Part shown: piece after piece, positions 8,299 through 15,281 of the stretch
Position numbering within the stretch: the stretch's first letter is position 1
How the letters are laid out: each line of letters starts with the position of its first letter
Assembly: GCA_049793155.1 (NCBI GenBank)
Contig: JBARBN010000059.1
Location: 1-48,579 of the forward strand
Direction: 5' to 3'
DNA length: 48,579 nucleotides
From: JALNZF01 sp049793155
GTDB lineage: Bacteria; Nitrospirota; UBA9217
Notes under the pieces: generated by a model
What the model saw: the letters and a program-made list of their open reading frames with translations, nothing else
Databases searched by the model: none
What the model was told of the DNA's origin: nothing
Made by a program: the position numbers and the translations under genes

Positions 8299-8790
8299 AT
8301 GAAAGTCGAGATTTCCGCGAAAGAGTACCGTGATCTGCTGGATATCCTGCACATCGCTGATGTGGTCATTTTCGGACATCGGAAAGAAGAGGACAAGCGC
8401 ACAGCGCGGCATCGCGCTCTCATTCAGAAGCTCTATGCTCTCGCGCATGGCGAAGGCCTTGATCAGCTGATCCGTTATAACGAGAGCACGAATAAATATA
8501 TTCCGACCGATGATTTTGAGAAAAGCGCCCTTGCTCATGTTCTGATCGGTGAGTTCGGAGACCACCTCTTCTGGGATGAACTGATCTCCCGCCTATCAGT
8601 CCGGGACGCGGCGCAGGTTGCAGGCGGAATGGATCGCCTCAACGCAATGAACGACAGCGACCGGCAGGCGTTGGAAGGATCCATCCGGCAGCGATATATA
8701 GATGAATTGTCGGTGAATGGTGTGGCCAATCTGGCAGTTATCGAACAGTTCAGCACCGGCGGAGCGATGCCGGTAAAAACGTCGGATTGA
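8299..8790 (+). CDS. Hypothetical protein, helical
   Basis: I do not recognise this 163-residue soluble protein. The ATG at 8299 has GAAGGAGTGAGG upstream, better than the ATG at 8281. Residues 1-60 look helical ('EYRDLLDILHIADVVIFGHR'), and the rest is acidic and helix-rich, with an 'FWDELISRLSVRDAAQ' stretch. No cysteines, signal peptide or membrane segments are seen. It follows the FMN reductase gene by 153 bases on the same strand and precedes a lipoprotein gene by 86 bases. The shared direction suggests possible co-transcription but no functional link. Confidence 0.62.
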   Translation: MKVEISAKEYRDLLDILHIADVVIFGHRKEEDKRTARHRALIQKLYALAHGEGLDQLIRYNESTNKYIPTDDFEKSALAHVLIGEFGDHLFWDELISRLSVRDAAQVAGGMDRLNAMNDSDRQALEGSIRQRYIDELSVNGVANLAVIEQFSTGGAMPVKTSD

Positions 8791-8876
8791 TCGCGTCGTT
8801 CTTGTGTCTGTTACGGAGCACATCCGTATCATGCCAACGGTCAGCCTACTCTGCGTGAACTAGGGGGTACAGACTC

Positions 8877-9413
8877 ATGAAGCGGTTGAAAAACACCATC
8901 GGAGCAGCGTTATTGTTGCTGATAACCGGCATGTTGGCGTCCTGCATGACCGGAGTGCAACTGAACACCACATCAGCCGATCAAACGCTCATCTCAGGGA
9001 CCTACACTCTATTGCTCTACGGATGTCACTATCCCGACCAGATCGACAATGTCGCCATTCTCGTTGATGAGAACAGCAGGTATCCCTTGGAAATATACGA
9101 TATAGACACATCGTTCAAAGTGAAGAAGGGCGTTCCTGCTCGGCAGGCGGTTATGGAGGCTGACGCATTCGTACGGTGCAGCAGCCACAGAATCTGGCAA
9201 ACACAGGTTGCCAGAATACCGGATGGCAACGGCGGGACGATCGGATATGAATTCAGACCTCTTTATACGGTACCAGAGTTCGGCACCCCCGATGTTCTGA
9301 TGATCAACTATTCGCTGAAGGGTGGAAAGGTCAGGGCATATATCAAGAAGTTGCCTGGGGCGCAAGATATGCCTGGCGACGGTCGGGACCGCGGATCAGA
9401 CCGGCATCGTTAG
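8877..9413 (+). CDS. Hypothetical lipoprotein
   Basis: A 178-residue protein with a type II signal peptide: basic 'MKRLKN', a hydrophobic core, then the lipobox L-A-S-C at about residue 22. The mature part has beta-strand character, for example 'ISGTYTLLLYGCHYPDQIDNVAILVDE' with a second Cys and 'KGGKVRAYIKKLPG'. The last 12 residues are charged and probably unstructured. It should be anchored to the periplasmic face of the inner or the outer membrane. I know no function. It is the last of three plus-strand genes before the convergent trxB gene. Confidence 0.7.
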   Translation: MKRLKNTIGAALLLLITGMLASCMTGVQLNTTSADQTLISGTYTLLLYGCHYPDQIDNVAILVDENSRYPLEIYDIDTSFKVKKGVPARQAVMEADAFVRCSSHRIWQTQVARIPDGNGGTIGYEFRPLYTVPEFGTPDVLMINYSLKGGKVRAYIKKLPGAQDMPGDGRDRGSDRHR

Positions 9414-9492
9414 TTGAGAATGGTTTCCCGAAGCACGACATTATCTTTCATCCATACTTTGTCGCGCTACAGATAACTTCCGTTGAGCCAAA

Positions 9493-10443
9493 TCAGAAAA
9501 TCGGCACCTCGGCCTTCTTCTCCTCGATGTAATGTGCCGCAGCAAGCGCGGCTATGGCTCCATCGGCTGCCGCGATAACGATCTGGGTGGCAAACTTTTG
9601 CCTTAAATCCCCAACAGCAAAAATACCGGGAACGCTCGACTCGCACCTCTCATCAGTAATAACGAAACCCTGTTCGTTCGTTCGGACCTCAGGGGGGATC
9701 AGTTGATTATTGGGAACATAGCCGATAAGAATGAAGACGCCATCCGTTGGGAGTATTCTCTTTTCTCCCGTCACCGTATCTTCAAAGGAGACTGCCTCAA
9801 CCGCTCTTCCGTCCCCTTTTATCTCCGTAACGATCGTGTTCCAGATCACTTCGATCCCGGACTCGCTCAGAAGCCGGTTTTGTAATATCTTGCTTGCGCG
9901 CAGCGTTTTGCCTCTGTGAACAAGGTATACTTTACTGGCCAGCCTGGAGAGGAACAGCGCCTCTTCGACAGCGGTGTCCCCTCCTCCGACGACAACGACG
10001 ATCCTGCCTTTAAAGAAGAACCCGTCGCAGGTGGGACAGTAGGAAACGCCGCTCCCAAGATATTCCGCTTCACCAGGGACTCCGAGCTTTCGCACTGATC
10101 CGCCTGCCCCAAGGATCAAGGCAACGGAATGAAGCAGATCGCCGTTGGCAAGTCGGACAGAATGAAGACCCGCACCGGCGTTTATTTCCGCGACCTCTTC
10201 CTGAATAATGCGCAAGCCGAAGGCCTCGGCATGATGGAGCAACTTCTCTGCAAGGTCCAATCCTGTAATGCCCTCCACGCCGGGATAGTTCTCCACATCT
10301 TTTGAAATGGCGATCTGACCGCCGACCAAACCCTTTTCAAACAGGACTGTTTTCAGCGCGGCCCGCTGGCAATAGAGACCTGCGACGAGCCCTGCCGGCC
10401 CCCCTCCGACAATGATGACATCATAGGTTTCCTTGATATCCAT
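9493..10443 (-). CDS. trxB: Thioredoxin-disulfide reductase
   Basis: The 316-residue FAD enzyme transfers electrons from NADPH to thioredoxin. The FAD-binding 'VGGGPAG' lies near residue 12, the redox-active CPTC is Cys136-Cys139 in 'SYCPTCDG', the NADPH-binding 'VVVGGGDTAVEEALFLS' follows, and the C-terminal FAD motif is 'GIFAVGDLR'. The length is normal for low-molecular-weight TrxB. The ATG at 10443 follows GGAGG closely, so the upstream extension is rejected. A strong promoter sits about 85 bases upstream. It would keep thioredoxins reduced for Tpx and, through them, MsrA. Confidence 0.95.
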   Translation of the reverse strand: MDIKETYDVIIVGGGPAGLVAGLYCQRAALKTVLFEKGLVGGQIAISKDVENYPGVEGITGLDLAEKLLHHAEAFGLRIIQEEVAEINAGAGLHSVRLANGDLLHSVALILGAGGSVRKLGVPGEAEYLGSGVSYCPTCDGFFFKGRIVVVVGGGDTAVEEALFLSRLASKVYLVHRGKTLRASKILQNRLLSESGIEVIWNTIVTEIKGDGRAVEAVSFEDTVTGEKRILPTDGVFILIGYVPNNQLIPPEVRTNEQGFVITDERCESSVPGIFAVGDLRQKFATQIVIAAADGAIAALAAAHYIEEKKAEVPIF

Positions 10444-10527
10444 AATCCTCCGGAAGAGTATGACACCGGCTCGGCCCTCGACGCCGAGCACTCAGTCATC
10501 ACGCACAGGGTACCAACCCTCACTAAT

Positions 10528-10555
10528 ATGATAACGCTTGAGGGGAGAATGTCAA
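10528..10555 (-). promoter_or_regulatory. Sigma-70-type promoter for trxB
   Basis: The minus strand carries a perfect TTGACA (10555-10550) and TATCAT (10533-10528, 5 of 6) with 16-base spacing. The predicted leader is about 78 bases. Confidence 0.62.
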
Positions 10556-10715
10556 GGCGAGGAAAGATATCTTGGCACCAAGAGAACAAAAAAAGCTTCC
10601 TGACTCATTTTTGAAGATAGGAAGGGAAACCGGTGGGCTTTGAATTCAATGGAATGAGGACTATCTGTTCTTCGAATTGATCGAGCTCATGGCCCAAATA
10701 TCGATCGCTTATGTT

Positions 10716-11204
10716 TTATATGGTTTTCTCCATCGCGTAGTCATCCATGACAAAACTGCTGCCGATATTCTGGACCAGCGATCCGACGTTTCTGAAGCCG
10801 ATCTTTTCATAAGCGCTTATCGCGCCCGTATTGTTTTTATTTACCGTCAGCACAATCTTTCGCAATCCCCGTTCGCGCGCCAGTGTCTCCGCGAACTGCA
10901 CTGCCTTTTTGCCATATCCCCTTGCGCGATGGGACGATTTCAAATAAATTTTACTCAGGAACAGTTCCGATTCCCTTGGCTGGACGGCGAGGTATCCTAT
11001 GGATGTGTGGCCTTCCTCTATCATGAAATAGAGGGCACCTGATGCGATCTGCTCTTTGACGGCCTGTTCGGACTGATACCTCGTCAACATGTAATCAACC
11101 TGCTTCTTGCCAATGAGAGGGATATAATGCTCTGTCCAGATTTCCCTGGCGAGCGATTCGATGTCACGCATTTGTTTTTCAGTCGAGACTTCAATGATTG
11201 TCAT
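10716..11204 (-). CDS. GNAT-family N-acetyltransferase
   Basis: This 162-residue protein has the GNAT core: strand 'ELFLSKIYLKSSHRARGYGK' with the acetyl-CoA loop R-A-R-G-Y-G-K, then 'TLARERGLRKIVLTVNKNNTGAISAYEKIGF', the classic motif B including N-x-x-A-x-x-x-Y-x-x-x-G-F. It resembles the RimI/diamine-type branch; the substrate is unknown. Its start lies 2 bases after the msrA stop, so the two genes are one operon and probably translationally coupled. Confidence 0.87.
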   Translation of the reverse strand: MTIIEVSTEKQMRDIESLAREIWTEHYIPLIGKKQVDYMLTRYQSEQAVKEQIASGALYFMIEEGHTSIGYLAVQPRESELFLSKIYLKSSHRARGYGKKAVQFAETLARERGLRKIVLTVNKNNTGAISAYEKIGFRNVGSLVQNIGSSFVMDDYAMEKTI

Positions 11205-11206
11205 GA

Positions 11207-12070
11207 TTATTTCACTACACGCGAGACGATACCTTTCTCAGGAACCGGACAGGTCTGTTTCTGCTTTTGCCTCTGCACGAGCTTGATCAGTTCCTCTCTT
11301 CTTGCAGAAGATAATCCAAGTCCGTCTGCTTCCCGAAGCAGCTCTTCATAGGAGCCCTCGCCTCCCAGGTAGCCATTCACGCGGGCCACTGATGTCGATG
11401 CCACAAAGGCTCCAGGTTCAGGATAGATCTGTTGTAAATCTTTCTGAAATCCTGGAAACTGCTGTAGTGCGTGCTTCTGATGATAGTTCTCGGCCAGTGT
11501 AAAACCGGTATAGGGGATGATCTCCGTGTAAATCGTTTTTCCCCGTTCTTTCGCCTTATGGGTGCGGCTTTCCTCGGCCAGCCGTCTTTGTTCGTCATTG
11601 TGCACAAAGATGATGGAGGCGTACTGACGGGACCAACTCCGGTATGTGGGGTCATGGCCCGTCCAGAAGGCATCGAGCAGCTCCTGGTAGGTGATCTTCG
11701 AGGGATCGTAGTCGATCTGGATTGTCTCCGAGTGATCACCAAGATTGCGATAGGTAGGACTCTGCGTGGTCCCTCCCGCGTATCCCACGCGCGTTCGGAC
11801 CACACCGGAAAGACTCCCAAACTGGGAGTCAGGGCCCCAGAATCAGCCCATGGAAAACGTTGCCGTTGCAACCTTTTTCAGGACCTGCGTATCGATCAAT
11901 GGTTTTGAATACACAATATCGGAAGCAAAGGCACCCTGTTTCATGTCAAGCGCCCCCCTTTCTGTTGCGATATACAAAACGCTCCCGACTGCCACTACAA
12001 GTATTACCAGGAACAGGAGCATCGCGATTCGCCGTTTTGTTTTCTCTTCATTCATCATATGTTCATCCAA
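11207..12070 (-). CDS. msrA: Membrane-anchored selenocysteine MsrA (UGA at catalytic position)
   Basis: MsrA reduces methionine-S-sulfoxide. A single frame of 288 codons is interrupted by one in-frame TGA (11845-11843). Before it is 'KKVATATFSMG' and after it 'FWGPDSQFG', so TGA occupies the catalytic cysteine of the family motif G-C-F-W-G. The frame continues with canonical 'RVGYAGG', 'PTYRNLGDHSET' and 'ENYHQKH'. I therefore read it as a 287-residue selenoprotein with Sec76. The only Cys is Cys274 near the C-terminus, a candidate resolving residue. Residues 14-36 form a membrane anchor, placing the catalytic domain in the periplasm. A perfect hairpin follows the TGA. The start is uncertain (MDEHMM or the Met at position 5 or 6), as no clear ribosome site is seen. 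The alternative is a nonsense mutation. Confidence 0.88.
11812..11845 (-). promoter_or_regulatory. bSECIS-like hairpin downstream of in-frame UGA
   Basis: After the UGA (11845-11843) come 12 bases and then a perfect 8-bp stem, GACUCCCA-GUU-UGGGAGUC (11830-11812). The apical triloop starts with G and lies 21-23 bases after the UGA, the region where bacterial SECIS elements place theirs so SelB can bind. The stem lies within codons 80-86, where MsrA proteins vary. Confidence 0.75.
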
Positions 12071-12104
12071 AAGAGGATAAAAATATATTGCAAAGATATT
12101 TAAG

Positions 12105-12134
12105 ATTATCCCACTTTTCTACTCTTTAAATCAA
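12105..12134 (-). promoter_or_regulatory. Promoter for the msrA-GNAT operon
   Basis: The minus strand reads TTGATT (12134-12129), 18 bases, then GATAAT (12110-12105, 5 of 6), with a TGG extension just before the -10. The start codon at 12070 gives a leader of about 28 bases. Confidence 0.5.
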
Positions 12135-12223
12135 GATAAAATATGGGATCGGAAGGCTCCCTTTTACGGTTATGAGATCAGACGGATAAATTAGGGTATA
12201 TCAGCATATTGTTTTGAACCTGG

Positions 12224-12232
12224 TGGTATACT
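12224..12232 (+). promoter_or_regulatory. Extended -10 promoter, divergent from msrA
   Basis: TGG-TATACT at 12224-12232 is a TGn-extended -10. The -35 is not recognisable. It would serve the gene at 12293 with a leader of about 54 bases, which includes CGGGAGG before the ATG. Confidence 0.45.
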
Positions 12233-12292
12233 TTATATAAAAGTGACCGGCAGAAATAGTGGAACAAATTATTTGTCTCGGGAGGTAAAAAT

Positions 12293-12835
12293 ATGAAAAA
12301 AATGCTGCTCTTTACGATCTTTGTCGTCTCAGGACTCGTCCTCGGTCCTTTTGCAGCCATTTCCGCGGACAACCAGAAGATGCCCGAGCCGATCGTCCAC
12401 ACCTCCGACTTCAAAAGGATGAAGGGACTGGTCGGCGCCTGGGAGGGCAAAGTGGACATGGGACATGGTATGGAAACCCTCAAAGTCACCTATGAACTGA
12501 CGTCGGCCGGGAACGCCATCCTGGAACGGTTCGCCGAAGGACAGCCCCACGAAATGGTCACGGTCTATCATGATCGCAGCGGAAAGCTGACCATGACCCA
12601 TTACTGTTCACTCGGGAACCAGCCGCACATGGAGCTGACGAACCCGGGCGAGACCACGATGAAATTCGTTCTTTCGGAAAAGGAGCCCAATTTGGTCTCG
12701 CCGAATGAGATGCATATGCACGCACTTACTATCACTGTCGACAGCAAGGACAGCATCTCGCATACCTGGACGCTATACGACAAGGGTGTGAAAAAGTCAG
12801 ACGTCTCGGTCAGGCTGATGCGCACGAGAACATAA
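12293..12835 (+). CDS. Secreted lipocalin-like (DUF1579-type) protein
   Basis: A 180-residue protein with a cleavable signal peptide ('MKKMLLFTIFVVSGLVLGPFA', likely cleavage near Ala24). The mature part has the pattern 'MKGLVGAWEGK' followed by repeated beta strands and 'MVTVYHDRSGKLTMTHYCSLGNQP'. This recalls lipocalin-like DUF1579-type domains in which a small beta barrel holds a hydrophobic or haem ligand. The family assignment is by pattern memory and the ligand is unknown. AGGAGG-like CGGGAGG supports the start. A short fragment resembling a SnoaL-like protein lies just after its stop. Confidence 0.7.
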   Translation: MKKMLLFTIFVVSGLVLGPFAAISADNQKMPEPIVHTSDFKRMKGLVGAWEGKVDMGHGMETLKVTYELTSAGNAILERFAEGQPHEMVTVYHDRSGKLTMTHYCSLGNQPHMELTNPGETTMKFVLSEKEPNLVSPNEMHMHALTITVDSKDSISHTWTLYDKGVKKSDVSVRLMRTRT

Positions 12836-12841
12836 AGCTAG

Positions 12842-12925
12842 CACCGCGACATTCTTAAGTTCGAGACCGGCAAGTTAATGGAGCACTGGGACATTATCCA
12901 GGAGATACACAGAAAGCCGCCAGTT
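12842..12925 (+). pseudogene. Remnant of a SnoaL-like (NTF2-fold) gene
   Basis: Reading from 12842 gives 'HRDILKFETGKLMEHWDIIQEI', which closely resembles the C-terminal end of SnoaL-like proteins of the predicted aldol-condensation type, commonly 'DIFRxENGKIVEHWDVIQEIP'. Only about 26 such codons remain. A TAG lies immediately before it in frame, and the preceding gene's TAA two codons earlier, so it cannot be a normal gene. It shares the frame of the upstream gene, which could mean deletion between two former neighbours. I infer a gene fragment; it is too short for certainty. Confidence 0.5.
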
Positions 12926-12932
12926 TCGTTTG

Positions 12933-12941
12933 TGCTATACT
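12933..12941 (+). promoter_or_regulatory. Extended -10 promoter for the 12962-13607 gene pair
   Basis: TGC-TATACT at 12933-12941 is a TGn-extended -10 placed 20 bases before the ATG, with AGGAGG between. No -35 is evident. Confidence 0.45.
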
Positions 12942-12961
12942 TGTACTAACAGGAGGCGATT

Positions 12962-13345
12962 ATGACGGATATCATCCTGGGCATCGGCGTGGCAACATTC
13001 ATCATATATACGGGCTTTCACATCTCGTATATCTTGAGCATAAAACGGACGAGTGAACAAGTGAGTGATGTTCTTGTTGAACTTAGGGATACGCTTGAAA
13101 ACCTGAAGATGATCACCGGTAACGTAAACGCCGTTTCGGAGGATGTCAGGCAGATCAGCCGCACGGTCGCAATCGTGGAGAAAAGCATACGCGGTGCGTT
13201 TCATTACGGAAAGGCGAACCTCGGGCCTGCCACCGGGGCAAATATCGCGGGATTGAAGGCTGGCATTGCGACCGGGGTGACGACCCTGGTAAAAAGTCTC
13301 AAACAGAGAAGGAGGGTTCATCATGAAAGAAGAACTTGGAGTTAA
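12962..13345 (+). CDS. Small membrane protein, DUF948-like
   Basis: This 127-residue protein has an N-terminal transmembrane segment (about residues 4-26), then a helical region 'SEQVSDVLVELRDTLENLKMITGNVNAVSEDVRQISRTVA' with heptad spacing, as in DUF948-type envelope proteins. The C-terminus is glycine/alanine-rich then basic. AGGAGG lies 5 bases before the ATG. It overlaps the start of the YtxH gene by 23 bases, so the two are co-expressed. In other bacteria DUF948 and YtxH genes are commonly adjacent general-stress envelope genes. The exact role is unknown. Confidence 0.75.
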   Translation: MTDIILGIGVATFIIYTGFHISYILSIKRTSEQVSDVLVELRDTLENLKMITGNVNAVSEDVRQISRTVAIVEKSIRGAFHYGKANLGPATGANIAGLKAGIATGVTTLVKSLKQRRRVHHERRTWS

Positions 13346-13607
13346 AAGGGTACAGTCCCTTCTGGTCCCCTTCCTGGCGGGTGGGCTCGTGGGAGCTGGA
13401 GTTGCGCTCCTGCTGGCGCCGAAATCGGGAAGGGATCTGAGGAAGGACATCAGAGACATTGCGGTGGACGCAGGCGATAAGATAACCGCAACCGTTGAGA
13501 AGGGAAAGGAGTTTTATGCAGACAGCACCGCAGCGGTCAAAAACGCCATTGAGGCAGGCAAGACAGCATACGTCGACGAGCTAGAAAAACGCAGGAAGAC
13601 CGCATGA
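13323..13607 (+). CDS. YtxH-domain protein
   Basis: A 94-residue protein with 'FLAGGLVGAGVALLLAPKSGRDLRKDI', the diagnostic YtxH motif of a glycine-zipper transmembrane helix followed by L-L-x-A-P-x-S-G-x-x-x-R. The C-terminal two thirds are amphipathic helix with Ala/Lys/Glu heptads. YtxH proteins are associated with general stress in Bacillus, but their molecular action is unknown. AAGGAGGG is placed well before the ATG. It is the second gene of a two-gene unit and ends before a GC-rich imperfect inverted repeat near 13624-13651. Confidence 0.88.
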   Translation: MKEELGVKRVQSLLVPFLAGGLVGAGVALLLAPKSGRDLRKDIRDIAVDAGDKITATVEKGKEFYADSTAAVKNAIEAGKTAYVDELEKRRKTA

Positions 13608-13780
13608 GATAGGTACTATTGAAGCGCGCTCAGCGGCAGAGGGCGCGCTCCACCCTTCCCCCCCAGTAATCAAATCTTCTTAGACCATTGCCATCGGCTT
13701 CGGCATGTTCTTCGGATCAGCGCATCCAGGGAGTACTACCGGCCTTTTGGCAAAGCCAGCGGCAGGTATCTTAATAATAA

Positions 13781-13807
13781 AAGGCCCGCTCCTTTGGAGC
13801 GGGCCTT
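13781..13807. terminator. Bidirectional intrinsic terminator
   Basis: A perfect 12-bp stem, AAGGCCCGCTCC (13781-13792) with its complement (13796-13807) and a TTT loop, lies between the plus-strand YtxH gene and the minus-strand DUF2892 gene. A-rich sequence on the left and T-rich sequence on the right allow termination in both directions. Confidence 0.85.
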
Positions 13808-13832
13808 TCTCGTTCTTGTCTTTCATGACCTG

Positions 13833-14081
13833 CTAGTGGGCACCTGTATGTGCCTCCCCATGAGGTCCTCCCTCATGCCGGTCGCCTTTCAAGGTCGAAA
13901 TGCCGAGCAATGCATAAACAGGGCAGAAGCCTACGACACTTGTGGCCAGAAAGATCACCGCAAGTACACCGAGGATCACGGCAGCCGTTCCCGTCAGTTG
14001 ACCTGCTAAATAGAGAGCAGCGACCACGACAGCAAGGGCCGTCCTCAGCACCCGATCGATCATTCCCATGTTCTTCTTCAT
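13833..14081 (-). CDS. DUF2892 (YgaP-type) small membrane protein
   Basis: The 82-residue protein begins 'MKKNMGMIDRVLRTALAVVV' and has two hydrophobic segments with 'GFCPVYALLGIST' between helix 2 and the tail, the hallmark of DUF2892/YgaP transmembrane domains, in which G-x-C-P-x-Y ends the second helix. The tail is His-rich ('HEGGPHGEAHTGAH'), a possible metal-binding end. The ATG at 14081 has GGGAGGTG upstream, so the longer frame to 14177 is not used. It should sit in the inner membrane; the function is unknown. Confidence 0.88.
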   Translation of the reverse strand: MKKNMGMIDRVLRTALAVVVAALYLAGQLTGTAAVILGVLAVIFLATSVVGFCPVYALLGISTLKGDRHEGGPHGEAHTGAH

Positions 14082-14116
14082 AAATCTCACCTCCCTATCG
14101 ATACACCGACTCTGAC

Positions 14117-14206
14117 TTATAGCAGCCACTTGAACGCGTAAACAATGCCCGTGATCAGGCCGATACAAATAAGGCACGCTAACACAAGCTTCAGAACGGT
14201 CAGCAT
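14117..14206 (-). CDS. Possible 29-residue single-pass membrane peptide
   Basis: From the ATG at 14206 the frame encodes a peptide made almost wholly of one hydrophobic helix ('LKLVLACLICIGLITGIVYAF') ending W-L-L. GTGAGGA lies 8 bases upstream, a fair ribosome site. The frame is open upstream to 14305 but that part looks non-coding. It lies 35 bases upstream of the DUF2892 gene on the same strand. Similar tiny membrane peptides are widespread and mostly uncharacterised. Confidence 0.4.
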   Translation of the reverse strand: MLTVLKLVLACLICIGLITGIVYAFKWLL

Positions 14207-14332
14207 ATCAGCATCCTCACGAGAACATTGTACAACTTTTAGCCATGCGATGCCACCGGTCGGAGCAACCGAAGGAGCCTTGCCCTGCTGAAACCTTCGT
14301 ATCAAACAGCTTCAAAAAGCTTACGGGCGTCG

Positions 14333-14361
14333 TTGACGCATGTACGATCCGGTGCTATCCT
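14333..14361 (+). promoter_or_regulatory. Promoter for the Ku/LigD cluster
   Basis: TTGACG (14333-14338), 17 bases, then TATCCT (14356-14361) with TGC just before the -10. The -35 matches 5 of 6 and the -10 is weak but TGn-extended. The ATG of the first Ku gene is 93 bases downstream. Confidence 0.6.
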
Positions 14362-14454
14362 TTAAATAAGGGATTCATATGGCCTCTTTTCGTCCGGAAG
14401 GCACGGAGATATTAGGCCAGAGTGACTTTTCGGAGAGATTCAGGAGGTTCTGCG

Positions 14455-15225
14455 ATGGTTGAAGCAACGATCTGGAAAGGAAACATTCATTTTGGAGACA
14501 CTGACATTCCCGTGAAGCTGCATACCGCGGTGAAGGAAGAGCGAATCCAGTTTCACCTCCTGCACAAGCGAGACCAGGTGCGACTGCGTCAGCAAATGGT
14601 CTGTGCTTATGAAAAAAAACCCGTGCCGACGGAAGAGCAGTCCAAGGGATTTGAAATTGAAGAAGGGAAATATATCATCGTCGATCAAGAGGAACTCGAG
14701 CAAACCACTCCTGAAAGCAGCCGGATGATCGAGGTCCACGAATTCGTCAAAACCGCGCAGATCGACCCCATCTTCCTTGACCGCGTCTATTACCTCGAGC
14801 CGGATGTGCGGGGAAAGGGATATAACGCGCTGCTCGGGGCCTTAAAGCAGATGGATGTTGCGGGAATCTGCTCTTGGACCATGAGAAAACGGACCTATCT
14901 CGGTGCCATTCAGGCGATCGGGAATATCCTTCGTCTGAATACGCTGCGGCATGCCGACGAAGTGATCGTGGTAGAATCCTTGACGCTGCAGGACGTTCCT
15001 CTGTCGGAAAAAGAACTGAAGATCGGGGTTGACTTGATCAACCAGCTGGCCGCTCCTTTTGAGCCTCGAAAATTCGACAATGAACATCAGAAGAAGCTGC
15101 AGGATATGATAGAAAAAAAGGCCCGCGGTGAGCACATTGCGATCGTCGCTCCCAGAAGTCTTAAGCCCACCGAATCAGACCAGTTGCTGCAGGTGCTTGA
15201 AGCGAGCCTGAAAAAGGCCGCCTGA
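14455..15225 (+). CDS. ku: Non-homologous end-joining protein Ku (copy 1)
   Basis: Bacterial Ku is a homodimeric ring that threads onto DNA ends and recruits LigD. This 256-residue protein begins 'ATIWKGNIHFGDTDIPVKLHTAV', the typical Ku start, and contains 'KRDQVRLRQQMVCAYEKKPV', 'GFEIEEGKYIIVDQEELEQ', 'YYLEPD' and 'LINQLAAPFEPRKFDNEHQKKL', all standard bacterial Ku-core landmarks. The ATG at 14455 follows AGGAGG by 7 bases, so the frame start at 14422 is rejected. It is separated from a second, divergent Ku copy by 56 bases. Two different Ku genes raise the possibility of a heterodimer, which is inference. Confidence 0.95.
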   Translation: MVEATIWKGNIHFGDTDIPVKLHTAVKEERIQFHLLHKRDQVRLRQQMVCAYEKKPVPTEEQSKGFEIEEGKYIIVDQEELEQTTPESSRMIEVHEFVKTAQIDPIFLDRVYYLEPDVRGKGYNALLGALKQMDVAGICSWTMRKRTYLGAIQAIGNILRLNTLRHADEVIVVESLTLQDVPLSEKELKIGVDLINQLAAPFEPRKFDNEHQKKLQDMIEKKARGEHIAIVAPRSLKPTESDQLLQVLEASLKKAA

Positions 15226-15281
15226 GGGGAGGAAGAGCTTTTTAAAAAAAGGATCCACACGGATTAACCAGGAGGCATAAT

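Noticed and set aside
11843..12070. 75-residue stand-alone anchor protein plus a separate MsrA starting at 11803 (GTG)
   Set aside because: Both parts are in one frame, the break falls exactly on the catalytic residue, and the first part would end in the middle of the MsrA motif. A single selenoprotein explains all of this.
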